Source of the DNA: UBA3071 sp965369635
Lineage (GTDB): Bacteria; Chloroflexota; Anaerolineae; UBA3071
DNA: 15,913 nt
Direction: 5' to 3'
Assembly (NCBI GenBank): GCA_965369635.1
Contig: CBDURC010000042.1
Span: 1-15,913 of the forward strand
The position numbers were made by a program, and so were the translations under genes. Of this stretch, positions 6,694 through 13,912 are shown piece by piece. The notes beneath the pieces were generated by a model. It searched no databases, was not told where the DNA came from, and worked only from the letters and a program-made list of their open reading frames with translations. The first letter of the stretch is position 1. Each line of letters begins with the position of its first letter.

Positions 6694-7875
6694 CTACACG
6701 CCGCGTTCTCGTTTGCTGCGGTCCTTGGCCGAGCGGATGTAGACGATGCCCCGCGCGGCCAGGGCCTCCTCCACCATCTGTTCCACCAGACGCCGCTCGC
6801 CGGTGGTAATGACCGCCTGCTCGTGCGCTTCCATCAGGGCAGGCGGATAGCCACGTCCGCGGCGACATTGGTCAGCCACCGCTGCGTGCAGGAGGCCGCG
6901 CATCGTGGCATCTTGCATCACCCACTGCGGCGCCTCCAGACGGGCGATCTCCTCGCCAGTGTGCAAGTAGAAAAACTGCACCCGCTGCTCGCCGTAGCGG
7001 TCGAGAATGCTCGAGGTGCTGTCGAAGACAGCGCTGCGCTGACCAGGCTGCAGGTGGCGCAGGAAGAGCGGTTGGTCTCGGATGTCGGCCAGCGCCCGGC
7101 AAAGGGCACGCTCCTCGTCGCTGGCCCCCACGCACTGCCCGCAATGCTTCGGATCCTTCCCGCAGACCAGCAACCGCAGAGTGTTGGCTACGTCTTGTGC
7201 ACCCGTATAGCTGATGTAGCTGGCCACGGGAATGCCCGCCCCCTCGAAACGCTCCAGGCAATCCAATATCTGTGGCAGGAAGTGACGCACCACTGCGTCC
7301 TCCTCGTTTTGCAGGGCCCAGAAGATGAGTGAGCCATCCCGCAGCGCCAACACCGGCCCGTCGGCGGGGGCCTCCCGGGCCGCCGCCCACAGTGCCTGCA
7401 ATTCCTCCCAGGCCATGCGCAACCCCAGGCGGGCGCCTTCCACGGGGATGCGGCGGCCTTCGGCAGTGATGTAGATGCTCTCCGCGTCCGAACAGAACAT
7501 GCTACGGGCCCAGAGACGCGCGTCGGGCTGCTGGCCATAAGTGAGGCGAGCCAGCCCCACGTTGAGCACGAAGAAGCGCAGCGGGCTGTGGCGGTCAGGC
7601 GCGATGGTGGAGCCGTCGGAGGCCACGACGGTGAAGCCAGCGGTGGGCAGCGGTGGCGCCGGATGAGTTGCACTGATCTCTTCCACAGGCTTGGCGACCA
7701 GCCAGGGGATGCGGTCGCGCTGCTCCCGTTCCCGCAGCACTTGCCGGAGATGAGCGGAATCGGCGGTACGCAGCAGCTCGCAGGCAGCGTTCATGTGATC
7801 GGCTAGCGCTTCTGTATGCGCCTGAGCGATCATCTGAGCGATCTGCGGCTGAATGGTGACTAGATCAAGTGGCAT
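6694..7875 (-). CDS. nurA: NurA-domain 5'-to-3' nuclease
   Basis: The 393-aa protein has the NurA RNase-H-like fold. The two metal-binding aspartate motifs are visible: VVASDGSTI (D87) and LALRDGSLIF (D180). The family C-terminal block also matches: GQRSAVFDSTSSIL, VQFFYLHTGEEIARLE and APQWV. NurA degrades the 5' strand at DNA ends while HerA pumps the duplex. A cysteine cluster, C238-x6-C245-x2-C248-x10-C259, lies between the catalytic halves and could hold a metal. The ATG at 7875 is chosen because a strong promoter is centred about 42 bp upstream; the longer frame to 7944 would start upstream of that promoter. It is followed by two hairpins and the HAS-barrel gene, and sbcD is divergent. 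Confidence 0.9.
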   Translation of the reverse strand: MPLDLVTIQPQIAQMIAQAHTEALADHMNAACELLRTADSAHLRQVLREREQRDRIPWLVAKPVEEISATHPAPPLPTAGFTVVASDGSTIAPDRHSPLRFFVLNVGLARLTYGQQPDARLWARSMFCSDAESIYITAEGRRIPVEGARLGLRMAWEELQALWAAAREAPADGPVLALRDGSLIFWALQNEEDAVVRHFLPQILDCLERFEGAGIPVASYISYTGAQDVANTLRLLVCGKDPKHCGQCVGASDEERALCRALADIRDQPLFLRHLQPGQRSAVFDSTSSILDRYGEQRVQFFYLHTGEEIARLEAPQWVMQDATMRGLLHAAVADQCRRGRGYPPALMEAHEQAVITTGERRLVEQMVEEALAARGIVYIRSAKDRSKRERGV

Positions 7876-7902
7876 AGGTTGATTCCAACTTCCGGTCAGT
7901 AG

Positions 7903-7931
7903 ATTATACCTCACGTGGAGCCGCGTGGCAA
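7903..7931 (-). promoter_or_regulatory. Sigma70-type promoter of nurA
   Basis: On the minus strand TTGCCA (7931-7926), a 17-bp spacer and a perfect TATAAT (7908-7903) place the start near 7896, about 20 nt before the nurA ATG. A CACGTG sequence (7912-7917) lies in the spacer. Confidence 0.82.
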
Positions 7932-7937
7932 GCGAGG

Positions 7938-7966
7938 TTGACAAAAACGGCTAGTTGTCGTAAAAT
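7938..7966 (+). promoter_or_regulatory. Sigma70-type promoter of sbcD
   Basis: TTGACA (7938-7943), a 17-bp spacer and TAAAAT (7961-7966) point toward sbcD. Only six bases separate this -35 box from that of nurA on the other strand. GACAA-N10-TTGTC (7940-7944 and 7955-7959) is a possible operator within the spacer. Confidence 0.8.
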
Positions 7967-8037
7967 AGGGCAGGCGTTTGCGACGTTTCTCGTATTCTAG
8001 CGATGACGTGCCGTGCTGAGAGGAGACGGCTGCAGCT

Positions 8038-9276
8038 TTGATTCGCGTCCTTCACTTCGCTGACCTGCACTTGGGCGTCGAGAACTATGGGCGGCTGGAG
8101 CCAGCCACGGGACTGTCCAGCCGCGTGACGGACTTCCTCTGCGCCTTCGATGCCCTGGTGGACTATGCGCTGACCGAGGATGTTGACTTGGTCCTGTTCG
8201 CCGGCGATGCTTTCAGGACCCGCACGCCGTCCCCCACCTATCAGCGGGAGTTCGCCGCCCGCATCCACCGCCTGGCAGTGGAGGCCGGCATCCCCACTTT
8301 CTTGCTGGTGGGCAATCATGACCTGCCGCACGCTGCCGGCCGCGCCCATAGCATCGAGATCTTCCAGACGCTGGAGGTGCAGAACGTCCACGTGGCCCGC
8401 AAGCCGGCGGTCGTGCGCATTGAGACCCGCCACGGGCCACTGCAGATCGTCGCCCTGCCCTGGATCGTGCGCAGTGCCATTCTGGCCAGGGAAGCGTACA
8501 AGGGCTGCAACCTGGAAGAGATCCACGAGCTGATGCTGAGACGGCTGGAGGAACTGCTGCTAACCGGAGAGGAGAGCCTGGTCAGCCAGCTTGACCCGGA
8601 CCTGCTGACCATCCTCGCCGCGCACGGTACGGTGCAGGGCGCCATCTACGGCTCCGAGCGCAGCGTGATGCTGGGCAGTGACCTCATCCTGCCGCCGAGC
8701 CTGGTGCAGCACACCGCCTTCGACTACGTCGCGCTGGGACACATCCATAAGCATCAATCCGTCGGCAAGCAGCCGCCAGCGGTCTACGCGGGCAGCTTGG
8801 AGCGCATTGACTTCGGCGAGGAGAAGGAAGCCAAGGGGTTCGTCGTCGTGGAACTGGAACGGGGGCGGGCCGCCTGGCGCTTCGTGTCGCTGCCAGCCCG
8901 GCCTTTCGTCACCATCCGCGTTGAGGCTATGCTCCCCGATCCCACGGCTCAGGTGCTGGCAGCCATCGAGGAGCACGACATCGCCGATGCCGTAGTGCGG
9001 CTGCAGATCAAGTTAGCGGCCACAGCGGAACCACTGCTAGACGAGAGGACGATTCGCAAAGCGCTCGCCCCGGCCTTCTACGTGGCAGCGGTTGCCAAGG
9101 AAGTGGAACGGCCCACACGGCTGCGCTTGGGTCGCCAAGAGACCATTGAGACGTTGACGCCGCGGGAGCTGCTGACGCGCTATTTCCAGGCCAAGCAAGT
9201 TCCGGCGGAGCGAGCGGACGTGCTGTTGCACTACGCCGACGAGCTACTCGCCCAAACAGGCGAGAAGGGAGGATGA
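8038..9276 (+). CDS. sbcD: SbcD/Mre11-type DNA repair nuclease
   Basis: The 412-aa metallophosphoesterase matches the nuclease subunit of SbcCD (bacterial Mre11-Rad50), which trims hairpins and protein-blocked DNA ends. All metal-binding motifs are intact: HFADLHLG (D9, H11), FAGDAF (D57), VGNHD (N93, H94, D95), AAHGTV (H196) and GHIHKHQ (H235, H237). A capping domain and a C-terminal helix pair (LTPRELLTRYFQAK), which contacts SbcC/Rad50 in relatives, follow. The start is TTG at 8038, because it begins exactly at the conserved MIRVLHFADLH opening, AGGAGA lies 11 bases upstream, and the only nearby in-frame GTG meets a stop. No SbcC gene follows; a membrane-protein gene starts 2 nt after the stop. 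A divergent promoter is shared with nurA. Confidence 0.92.
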   Translation: MIRVLHFADLHLGVENYGRLEPATGLSSRVTDFLCAFDALVDYALTEDVDLVLFAGDAFRTRTPSPTYQREFAARIHRLAVEAGIPTFLLVGNHDLPHAAGRAHSIEIFQTLEVQNVHVARKPAVVRIETRHGPLQIVALPWIVRSAILAREAYKGCNLEEIHELMLRRLEELLLTGEESLVSQLDPDLLTILAAHGTVQGAIYGSERSVMLGSDLILPPSLVQHTAFDYVALGHIHKHQSVGKQPPAVYAGSLERIDFGEEKEAKGFVVVELERGRAAWRFVSLPARPFVTIRVEAMLPDPTAQVLAAIEEHDIADAVVRLQIKLAATAEPLLDERTIRKALAPAFYVAAVAKEVERPTRLRLGRQETIETLTPRELLTRYFQAKQVPAERADVLLHYADELLAQTGEKGG

Positions 9277-9278
9277 GC

Positions 9279-11405
9279 ATGATCTCGTTGCAGACAAACG
9301 TGGGTCAACTGAGCGCAACTGGAGGCGTATGTCAGTCCTGGGCACCCAATGCGCGGGCAGTGGAACCGACCGTGTCTGACAGGCTGGGGCAGCGTAAGGG
9401 CAATCTCTACGTCCTGACGGAGCTACTGGGCAGCCAACCATCGCCTCAAGTACTCTACCGCCAGATAGTGAACGTCATCCAGCGTGTCTACTACGAAGCA
9501 CCAAGCAGCGTCACTGCGGCCCTGCAATCGGCGATTGTCGAGGCGCACCTCCTGTTGCAGGAAGCGGGTGTCACAGGCGGCGTAAGCTGCGTGGTGCTCC
9601 GGGATGCTGAGATCTACATCGCCCAGGTAGTCCCCGCGTTGGTCGTGGTCGCTCATCCCACCATCGTGCAGCTATTCCCCGCCTCGCCGATGGCATTCGA
9701 GAACCCGCTGGGCGGCAGGACGCGGCCCGAGATCGGGCTGTTCCACTCCCCCGTAGAGATCCCTACCGCCATCTTGTTGGCCAACAGCCGCTGGCTGTCC
9801 CGGGTCGAGCCCAGGATGCTGGCAGGGGCAATGACTGCCTCCAGCGTCTCAGGTATACTCGACGTTCTAAGGGAATTCGCGGGACGCGCCAGCCTGTCGG
9901 CGATGGTGGTCGGACTGGGCATGCCCGCCGACGCTCCTGAGGTCCGAGACGGACGGGAGGTGGAGGCATGGGTTGAAGAAGTCAGGGGCGAAGTTGAAGA
10001 AGAGGACGTCTACCAAACCGAGAGAGACTGGGAGGAGTCACCTGGCGAGCGAGCGGAGTCTGCCCGCTCAGTCGGTGACATGGCCCGCGACGCAGGGAGG
10101 GGCATAGCAACGATTGGTTCTCGGCTGGCCGATAGCGCCAAGACTCTGGGAGAGCGGATGCTGCCGGACGCAGAGGCAAAGATGCGGAAGCGTGCGCGCC
10201 CCAGGGAACGGCCCGAAAGGAAGCGCTCCCGTTGGCCAGTGATCGTCGCCGTAGCCATGCCCCTGCTAGTAGCACTCGTGGCTGCGGCGCTCTGGTGGCA
10301 GCGAGGATGGGAAAGAGATCAGCAATTCACGAGCATGCTGCAAGGTGCGAGGGCGGCCCTGGATGGCACAGTCGGCATGGAGGACGAGGCGCTGGCTCGT
10401 GGTCAGCTTCGTGACGCCGAAGGACGAATCACCGAGGCGTTGCTGATAAGGCCCGGCGATCCCGACGCAGAGAGCCTGCGGCAGGAGATACAGAGGGAAC
10501 TGGACCGCGTCAATCACGTGGTGACCCTGCCCATGCTGATGCCGCTGCAACAGTACTCGGGCATGGGACGAGATCTTGGCGGCGTGCTGCTCAGCGGGCG
10601 CAACGTCTTCGTGCTCGACCGGGGAAAGGATGAGGTCTACCAATACCAACTGGACCCAGATTTGCACGACGTGGTTGAGCCGGTGGGAGAAGGACCCGTG
10701 ATCCGGAAAGGGCAACAGGCAGGCCAGGCAGTGGTGAGCGAGCTGGCGGACATGAGCTGGCTTACGGCTGTGGGGAACCAGGACAAGAGCGGCCTGCTGG
10801 TGCTGGATCAGGCTGGGGGGCTGTTCCTCAGTGACGCTACGGGCATGTGGCAGCCCATCCACTTGCCCCTGCAACTGCCCAAAGATTGGCGATATCCACA
10901 GTCGGCCGAAACCTATCAGGGCAACTTCTACGTGCTCGAGCCTACTCTGCACCAGATCTTCCGCTACGTGCCAAGCGGCGGAGGCTACGGCGAATCCCCC
11001 ACGGGCTACTTCGAAGACAATGCACTGATCAACCTGGGAGGCGTCGTGGACATGGCCATCAGCAGCGAGCTGTGTGGCGGCCACGTCTACCTCCTGTACC
11101 GCAACGGCATACTGACCAAGTACACCTGGGGCTCGCCAGAGCCTTTCGAGGCGGATGTCCTCGACCAGCGGCTGCAAGATACTCCCGCCTTCTTCTCCAG
11201 CGCTGATGAGTGTCACCTGTACGTGGCCGATGCAGGCAACAACCGCATCGTCGAATTCGATGCCAACGGCATATTCCAGCACCAATACCGCCTGGCCGAA
11301 GGGGACACTCTGCGGTCCGTGCGCAGCCTCTTCGTGGACGAGGCCGACGGCGCTTTCTACATCCTCACCGACGATGCGCTGTACCGCACCCCCATTCCCC
11401 GGTAG
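9279..11405 (+). CDS. Membrane protein with degenerate PP2C-like cytoplasmic domain and external propeller-like domain
   Basis: I do not recognise a named gene for this 708-aa protein. Residues 1-220 resemble a PP2C-type phosphatase scaffold (VTAALQSAIVEAHLLL; GVSCVVLRDAEIYIAQV), but the metal-binding Asp motifs (DGMGG, GDS) are missing, so activity is doubtful. An acidic then strongly basic linker (about 220-318) precedes one membrane helix at 319-340 (WPVIVAVAMPLLVALVAAAL). The basic flank predicts an inside N-terminus. Outside, a short helical stretch (about 343-410) leads to a beta-propeller-like region with NHL-type units such as YVADAGNNRIVEFDANG. ATG 9279 is preferred because GGAGG lies six bases upstream; ATG 9273 (overlapping the sbcD stop) touches the ribosome site. 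Its tight spacing shows co-expression with sbcD. A signalling or sensing role is inference. Confidence 0.75.
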   Translation: MISLQTNVGQLSATGGVCQSWAPNARAVEPTVSDRLGQRKGNLYVLTELLGSQPSPQVLYRQIVNVIQRVYYEAPSSVTAALQSAIVEAHLLLQEAGVTGGVSCVVLRDAEIYIAQVVPALVVVAHPTIVQLFPASPMAFENPLGGRTRPEIGLFHSPVEIPTAILLANSRWLSRVEPRMLAGAMTASSVSGILDVLREFAGRASLSAMVVGLGMPADAPEVRDGREVEAWVEEVRGEVEEEDVYQTERDWEESPGERAESARSVGDMARDAGRGIATIGSRLADSAKTLGERMLPDAEAKMRKRARPRERPERKRSRWPVIVAVAMPLLVALVAAALWWQRGWERDQQFTSMLQGARAALDGTVGMEDEALARGQLRDAEGRITEALLIRPGDPDAESLRQEIQRELDRVNHVVTLPMLMPLQQYSGMGRDLGGVLLSGRNVFVLDRGKDEVYQYQLDPDLHDVVEPVGEGPVIRKGQQAGQAVVSELADMSWLTAVGNQDKSGLLVLDQAGGLFLSDATGMWQPIHLPLQLPKDWRYPQSAETYQGNFYVLEPTLHQIFRYVPSGGGYGESPTGYFEDNALINLGGVVDMAISSELCGGHVYLLYRNGILTKYTWGSPEPFEADVLDQRLQDTPAFFSSADECHLYVADAGNNRIVEFDANGIFQHQYRLAEGDTLRSVRSLFVDEADGAFYILTDDALYRTPIPR

Positions 11406-11462
11406 CAGCCTTGGCACCTGAGCGTATTCGGAGGAGAGGCGAGGGGAGGAAAGAAAGAGGAA

Positions 11463-12302
11463 ATGGCAGTACGGATTGTCACTGACACAAGCTGCGATCT
11501 ACCCCCGGATCTTGAGAGGGAGATCAGGGAGATTGGCGTCATCATCGTGCCCTTCACCTTCCGTTTCGGGCTCGAGGAGTGCCAGGACAAGTCGATCTCT
11601 ATGGAGGAATTCCTGGCCAGGGCCGAAGCGAACTGGCCGACGACCTCGGTGCCTTCGACGGGAGAGTTTGTGCAAGCCTTTCGTGAAATCGTGGAGGCTG
11701 GCGATGACGTCGTCTGCATCACGATTACGGGCAGACACAGCGCAACCTATTCCGCGGCCGTCACGGCCAGCCAGCAGTTTGCTCCGGGACAGGTCACCGT
11801 GGTAGATTCGAGGTCGCTGTCCGTAGGCCAAGGGTTGTTGGTGCTTGCCGCCGCCCGCGCCGCCCGCGGGGGGAAGAGCTCTGAAGGCGTTGTGGAAGCC
11901 GTCGACGAGCTGCGTAGACGCCTCCGCCTGTTCATCACCCTGGACACTGTGGAGTACCTGGTCCGAGGAGGCAGGGCCAGCAGGCTCAGCGGAGTCATGG
12001 CCGCATTGTTGAGGATCAGACCGATTCTTACCCTCATAGATGGCGAATTGACGCTCCTCGACCGGCCGCGAGGCAGAAAGGCGGCCAAGCAGAAGATGAT
12101 GGATCTGGCGAAGGGCTGTTTCCCGGCCGAGACTGTCGGGGTCGCTCACATCGCCCGTGAGGAGGAGGCCAAAGCACTCGTCTCGGACTTCTCTCTGCAA
12201 ACCGGTTACCCTGAAGAAGAAATTCTCCTGACCGAGACGGGCATGATCCTGGCTACCCACGGCGGACCGGGAACTCTAGGAATAGTGGTGGTTTCGAAGT
12301 AA
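11463..12302 (+). CDS. DegV family fatty-acid-binding protein (copy 2)
   Basis: The 279-aa product is a second DegV: VTDTSCDLPPDL at the start, TTSVPSTGEF, TGRHSATYSAA with the ligand-region Ser, TVVDSRSLSVGQG, VEYLVRGGRASRL, RIRPILTL, and the C-terminal THGGPGTLGIV. The role is as for copy 1, fatty-acid binding for a FakA-type kinase not seen here. The ATG at 11463 follows a purine-rich GGAGGAAAG/AGAGGAA stretch. It lies 57 nt after the membrane-protein gene and probably shares the sbcD transcript, as no promoter is evident in the gap. The protein is clearly diverged from the other DegV, so it is not a recent duplicate. Confidence 0.93.
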   Translation: MAVRIVTDTSCDLPPDLEREIREIGVIIVPFTFRFGLEECQDKSISMEEFLARAEANWPTTSVPSTGEFVQAFREIVEAGDDVVCITITGRHSATYSAAVTASQQFAPGQVTVVDSRSLSVGQGLLVLAAARAARGGKSSEGVVEAVDELRRRLRLFITLDTVEYLVRGGRASRLSGVMAALLRIRPILTLIDGELTLLDRPRGRKAAKQKMMDLAKGCFPAETVGVAHIAREEEAKALVSDFSLQTGYPEEEILLTETGMILATHGGPGTLGIVVVSK

Positions 12303-12351
12303 GGAAACGTAGGCATGCAGGGAATCCTTGTCTGGCCCGAAGGTGCGGCCG

Positions 12352-12390
12352 CAGCAGTCATCTTCTGACAAGATCAAGAGAACTGCTGCC
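12352..12390. terminator. Nested hairpin between convergent degV copy 2 and gmk
   Basis: GCAGCAGT (12352-12359) pairs with 12383-12390. A second 5-bp stem (12361-12365 with 12371-12375) nests inside. It fills the 91-bp gap between convergent stop codons and ends 3 bp from the gmk stop, so a bidirectional terminator role is plausible. There is no long T-run. Confidence 0.45.
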
Positions 12391-12393
12391 AGA

Positions 12394-13029
12394 TCAGAGC
12401 TTCACCTTTCGCCATTGCACGCGGCACTTCTCCGCCTTCATGATGGCCACGATTTGGCGCACCGTCTCGTCGAGTTGGTTCTCGCGATTGACCACCACGT
12501 AGTCGAATTCCACGATGCGTTCCATCTCTTCTCGCGCCAGAGCGATCCGCCGTCGCAGCTTACTGGCCGATTCGGTGCGGCGGCGCTCGAGCCGCTTCAC
12601 CAACTCATCCTCCGAGGCAGCGGTCAGAAAAACGGTGATCACTCCCGGCACTAGGCCGCGCACCGTGGCGCCCCCCTGCACGTCCACGCGCATGAGCACA
12701 TCCTGGCCACTGGCCAACGCCTGACGCACCTGTGCCTTGGGCACCCCCTTGTGCTCGCCGTAGACCATGGCGTGCTCCAGCAATTCGCCGTTCTCTAGCA
12801 TCGCCTCGAACTCTGCCTCGGAGTGGAAGAAGTAATCCACACCGTGCACTTCGTTGGGCCGACGGGGCCGAGTGGTGGCCGTGACCACGAAGTGAAAGGG
12901 ATGACCCAATTCCTTCATACGCTGTACCACTGTGTCTTTCCCCACGCCCGAAGGGCCGGAGACGAGCACCAGCAGCGGGTGCGGTTCGCTTACCCATTGG
13001 TACCATTGCCTCATGTCACTCTCGGCCAT
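12394..13029 (-). CDS. gmk: Guanylate kinase
   Basis: The 211-aa enzyme phosphorylates GMP to GDP, an essential step of purine nucleotide supply. The P-loop is SGPSGVGKD (24-32), and the GMP-binding segment is typical: TATTRPRRPNEVHGVDYFF, ELLEHAMVYG and VDVQGGATV. The P-loop ends in GKD, not GKS/T; from memory this occurs in guanylate kinases of Chloroflexota and plant organelles, so it is probably functional. The ATG at 13029 has AGGTGA four bases upstream; the ATG at 13014 is an alternative. The gene stands alone on its strand, with a GGAACC-word repeat upstream. No promoter stood out clearly. Confidence 0.95.
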   Translation of the reverse strand: MAESDMRQWYQWVSEPHPLLVLVSGPSGVGKDTVVQRMKELGHPFHFVVTATTRPRRPNEVHGVDYFFHSEAEFEAMLENGELLEHAMVYGEHKGVPKAQVRQALASGQDVLMRVDVQGGATVRGLVPGVITVFLTAASEDELVKRLERRRTESASKLRRRIALAREEMERIVEFDYVVVNRENQLDETVRQIVAIMKAEKCRVQWRKVKL

Positions 13030-13063
13030 CGCATCACCTGACCTGGGATACAGTAGCTCGAGT

Positions 13064-13103
13064 GGAACCGGGAACCCGGAACCCCGAACTCAGAACTCGA
13101 ACC
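13064..13103. repeat. GGAACCC heptamer word repeat
   Basis: About six degenerate tandem words (GGAACCG, GGAACCC, GGAACCCC, GAACTCA, GAACTCG, AACCG) lie between gmk and the zinc-ribbon gene. Unlike the other word repeats in this window, there is no inverted partner, so it looks like a half element. Confidence 0.6.
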
Positions 13104-13116
13104 GCCCGGCTGCTAC

Positions 13117-13145
13117 TTGCCCTGGGCGGTGATTGCCAGTATAAT
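13117..13145 (+). promoter_or_regulatory. Sigma70-type promoter of the zinc-ribbon gene
   Basis: TTGCCC (13117-13122), a 17-bp spacer and a perfect TATAAT (13140-13145) would start transcription near 13152, about 26 nt before the ATG at 13178. Confidence 0.8.
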
Positions 13146-13177
13146 CCCCCACACTCAAAGTGCGAAGAGAGAGCCAT

Positions 13178-13579
13178 ATGCCCATCTACGAGTATTACTG
13201 CCACGAATGCCGACGGCGCGTCAGTCTGCTTTGGCGGAGCTACGCTGACCTGGAGACCAAACAGGCTGCATGTCCGCGCTGCGGCGGAAGCCATCTCACC
13301 CGCGTCATCTCTCGCGTGGCTATCGTACGCTCCGAAGAAAGCCACTTGGATGACCTGGCCGACCCCAGTATGCTGGACGGACTGGACGAGAATGATCCCC
13401 AATCTCTGGCCCGCTGGATGCGCAAGATGAGCCAGGAGATGGGTGAGGACCTGGGCGATGAATTCGACGAGGTCATTAGCCGCCTGGAATCAGGCCAAAG
13501 CCCCGAGGAAATCGAGGAATCGATGCCCGACCTGGGCCCAGGCATGGACATGGGCGGCGAAAACTTCGGGGTGATGTAG
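13178..13579 (+). CDS. FmdB-type zinc-ribbon protein with acidic tail
   Basis: The 133-aa protein opens with the FmdB-family zinc ribbon: MPIYEYYCHEC, then ACPRCGG, giving Cys pairs C8/C11 and C32/C35. Regulation or assembly roles have been suggested for this family, but no firm function is known. The rest is a long acidic, Met- and Gly-rich tail (LARWMRKMSQEMGEDLGDEF; PEEIEESMPDLGPG). The ATG at 13178 is chosen because MPIYEY is the conserved start; the frame continues six codons upstream to a GTG near the predicted transcription start. The ribosome site is a weak purine run (AGAGAGAG). Its stop lies 3 bp from that of the convergent darA. Confidence 0.88.
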   Translation: MPIYEYYCHECRRRVSLLWRSYADLETKQAACPRCGGSHLTRVISRVAIVRSEESHLDDLADPSMLDGLDENDPQSLARWMRKMSQEMGEDLGDEFDEVISRLESGQSPEEIEESMPDLGPGMDMGGENFGVM

Positions 13580-13582
13580 AGG

Positions 13583-13912
13583 CTAGCATCTTTCCCACTG
13601 TACCACGTTCAGCACCAACGACGTGGCACCGCCCACCTCCACCTCCACTGGGGTACTTGCCAGTAGCTCTCCCGGTTCCATCAAGGGGGGCAACGGGCTG
13701 ATGTAGCGAGTGCGCGTGCGGCAGCACTCACTGATAATCCGCAGCACATCATCCACCTTGTCATCCTCGGTGCCGATGAGCAAGGTCGCGTTCCCCTCGC
13801 GCAGGAATCCGCCCGTCGTGCTGATGACCGTGGCCTGAAAGCCCCGTCTTATCAGCGCCTCCAGCAACCCCCTCGAGTCCTCGTGGTTGACGATGCTCAA
13901 GATCAGCTTCAT
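13583..13912 (-). CDS. darA: PII-like cyclic di-AMP receptor (DarA/PstA family)
   Basis: The 109-aa protein has the signature of the c-di-AMP receptor family, a PII-like trimer: MKLILSIVNHEDSRGL, then STTGGFLREGNATLLIG and a C-terminal ATSLVLNV strand. It binds c-di-AMP in the cell and passes the signal to unknown partners. The ATG at 13912 follows AGGAGG/AAGGA and overlaps the tmk stop by 4 nt (ATGA), so the two are translationally coupled. The same tmk-receptor order is known in Firmicutes (tmk-yaaQ). The open frame continues into tmk in another register, but that extension is not coding. Confidence 0.92.
   Translation of the reverse strand: MKLILSIVNHEDSRGLLEALIRRGFQATVISTTGGFLREGNATLLIGTEDDKVDDVLRIISECCRTRTRYISPLPPLMEPGELLASTPVEVEVGGATSLVLNVVQWERC

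Noticed and set aside
7876..7944. Longer nurA start at 7944
   Set aside because: It would begin upstream of the nurA -10 and -35 boxes and adds residues unlike the family.
9279..11405. The gene after sbcD as a diverged sbcC/rad50
   Set aside because: No Walker A, ABC signature, zinc hook or long coiled coil; instead one membrane helix and propeller-like repeats.
10266..11417. Long antisense open frame (383 codons) across the membrane-protein gene
   Set aside because: It is a frame shadow in GC-rich DNA: no ribosome site, no recognisable domain, while the plus strand has a coherent domain layout.
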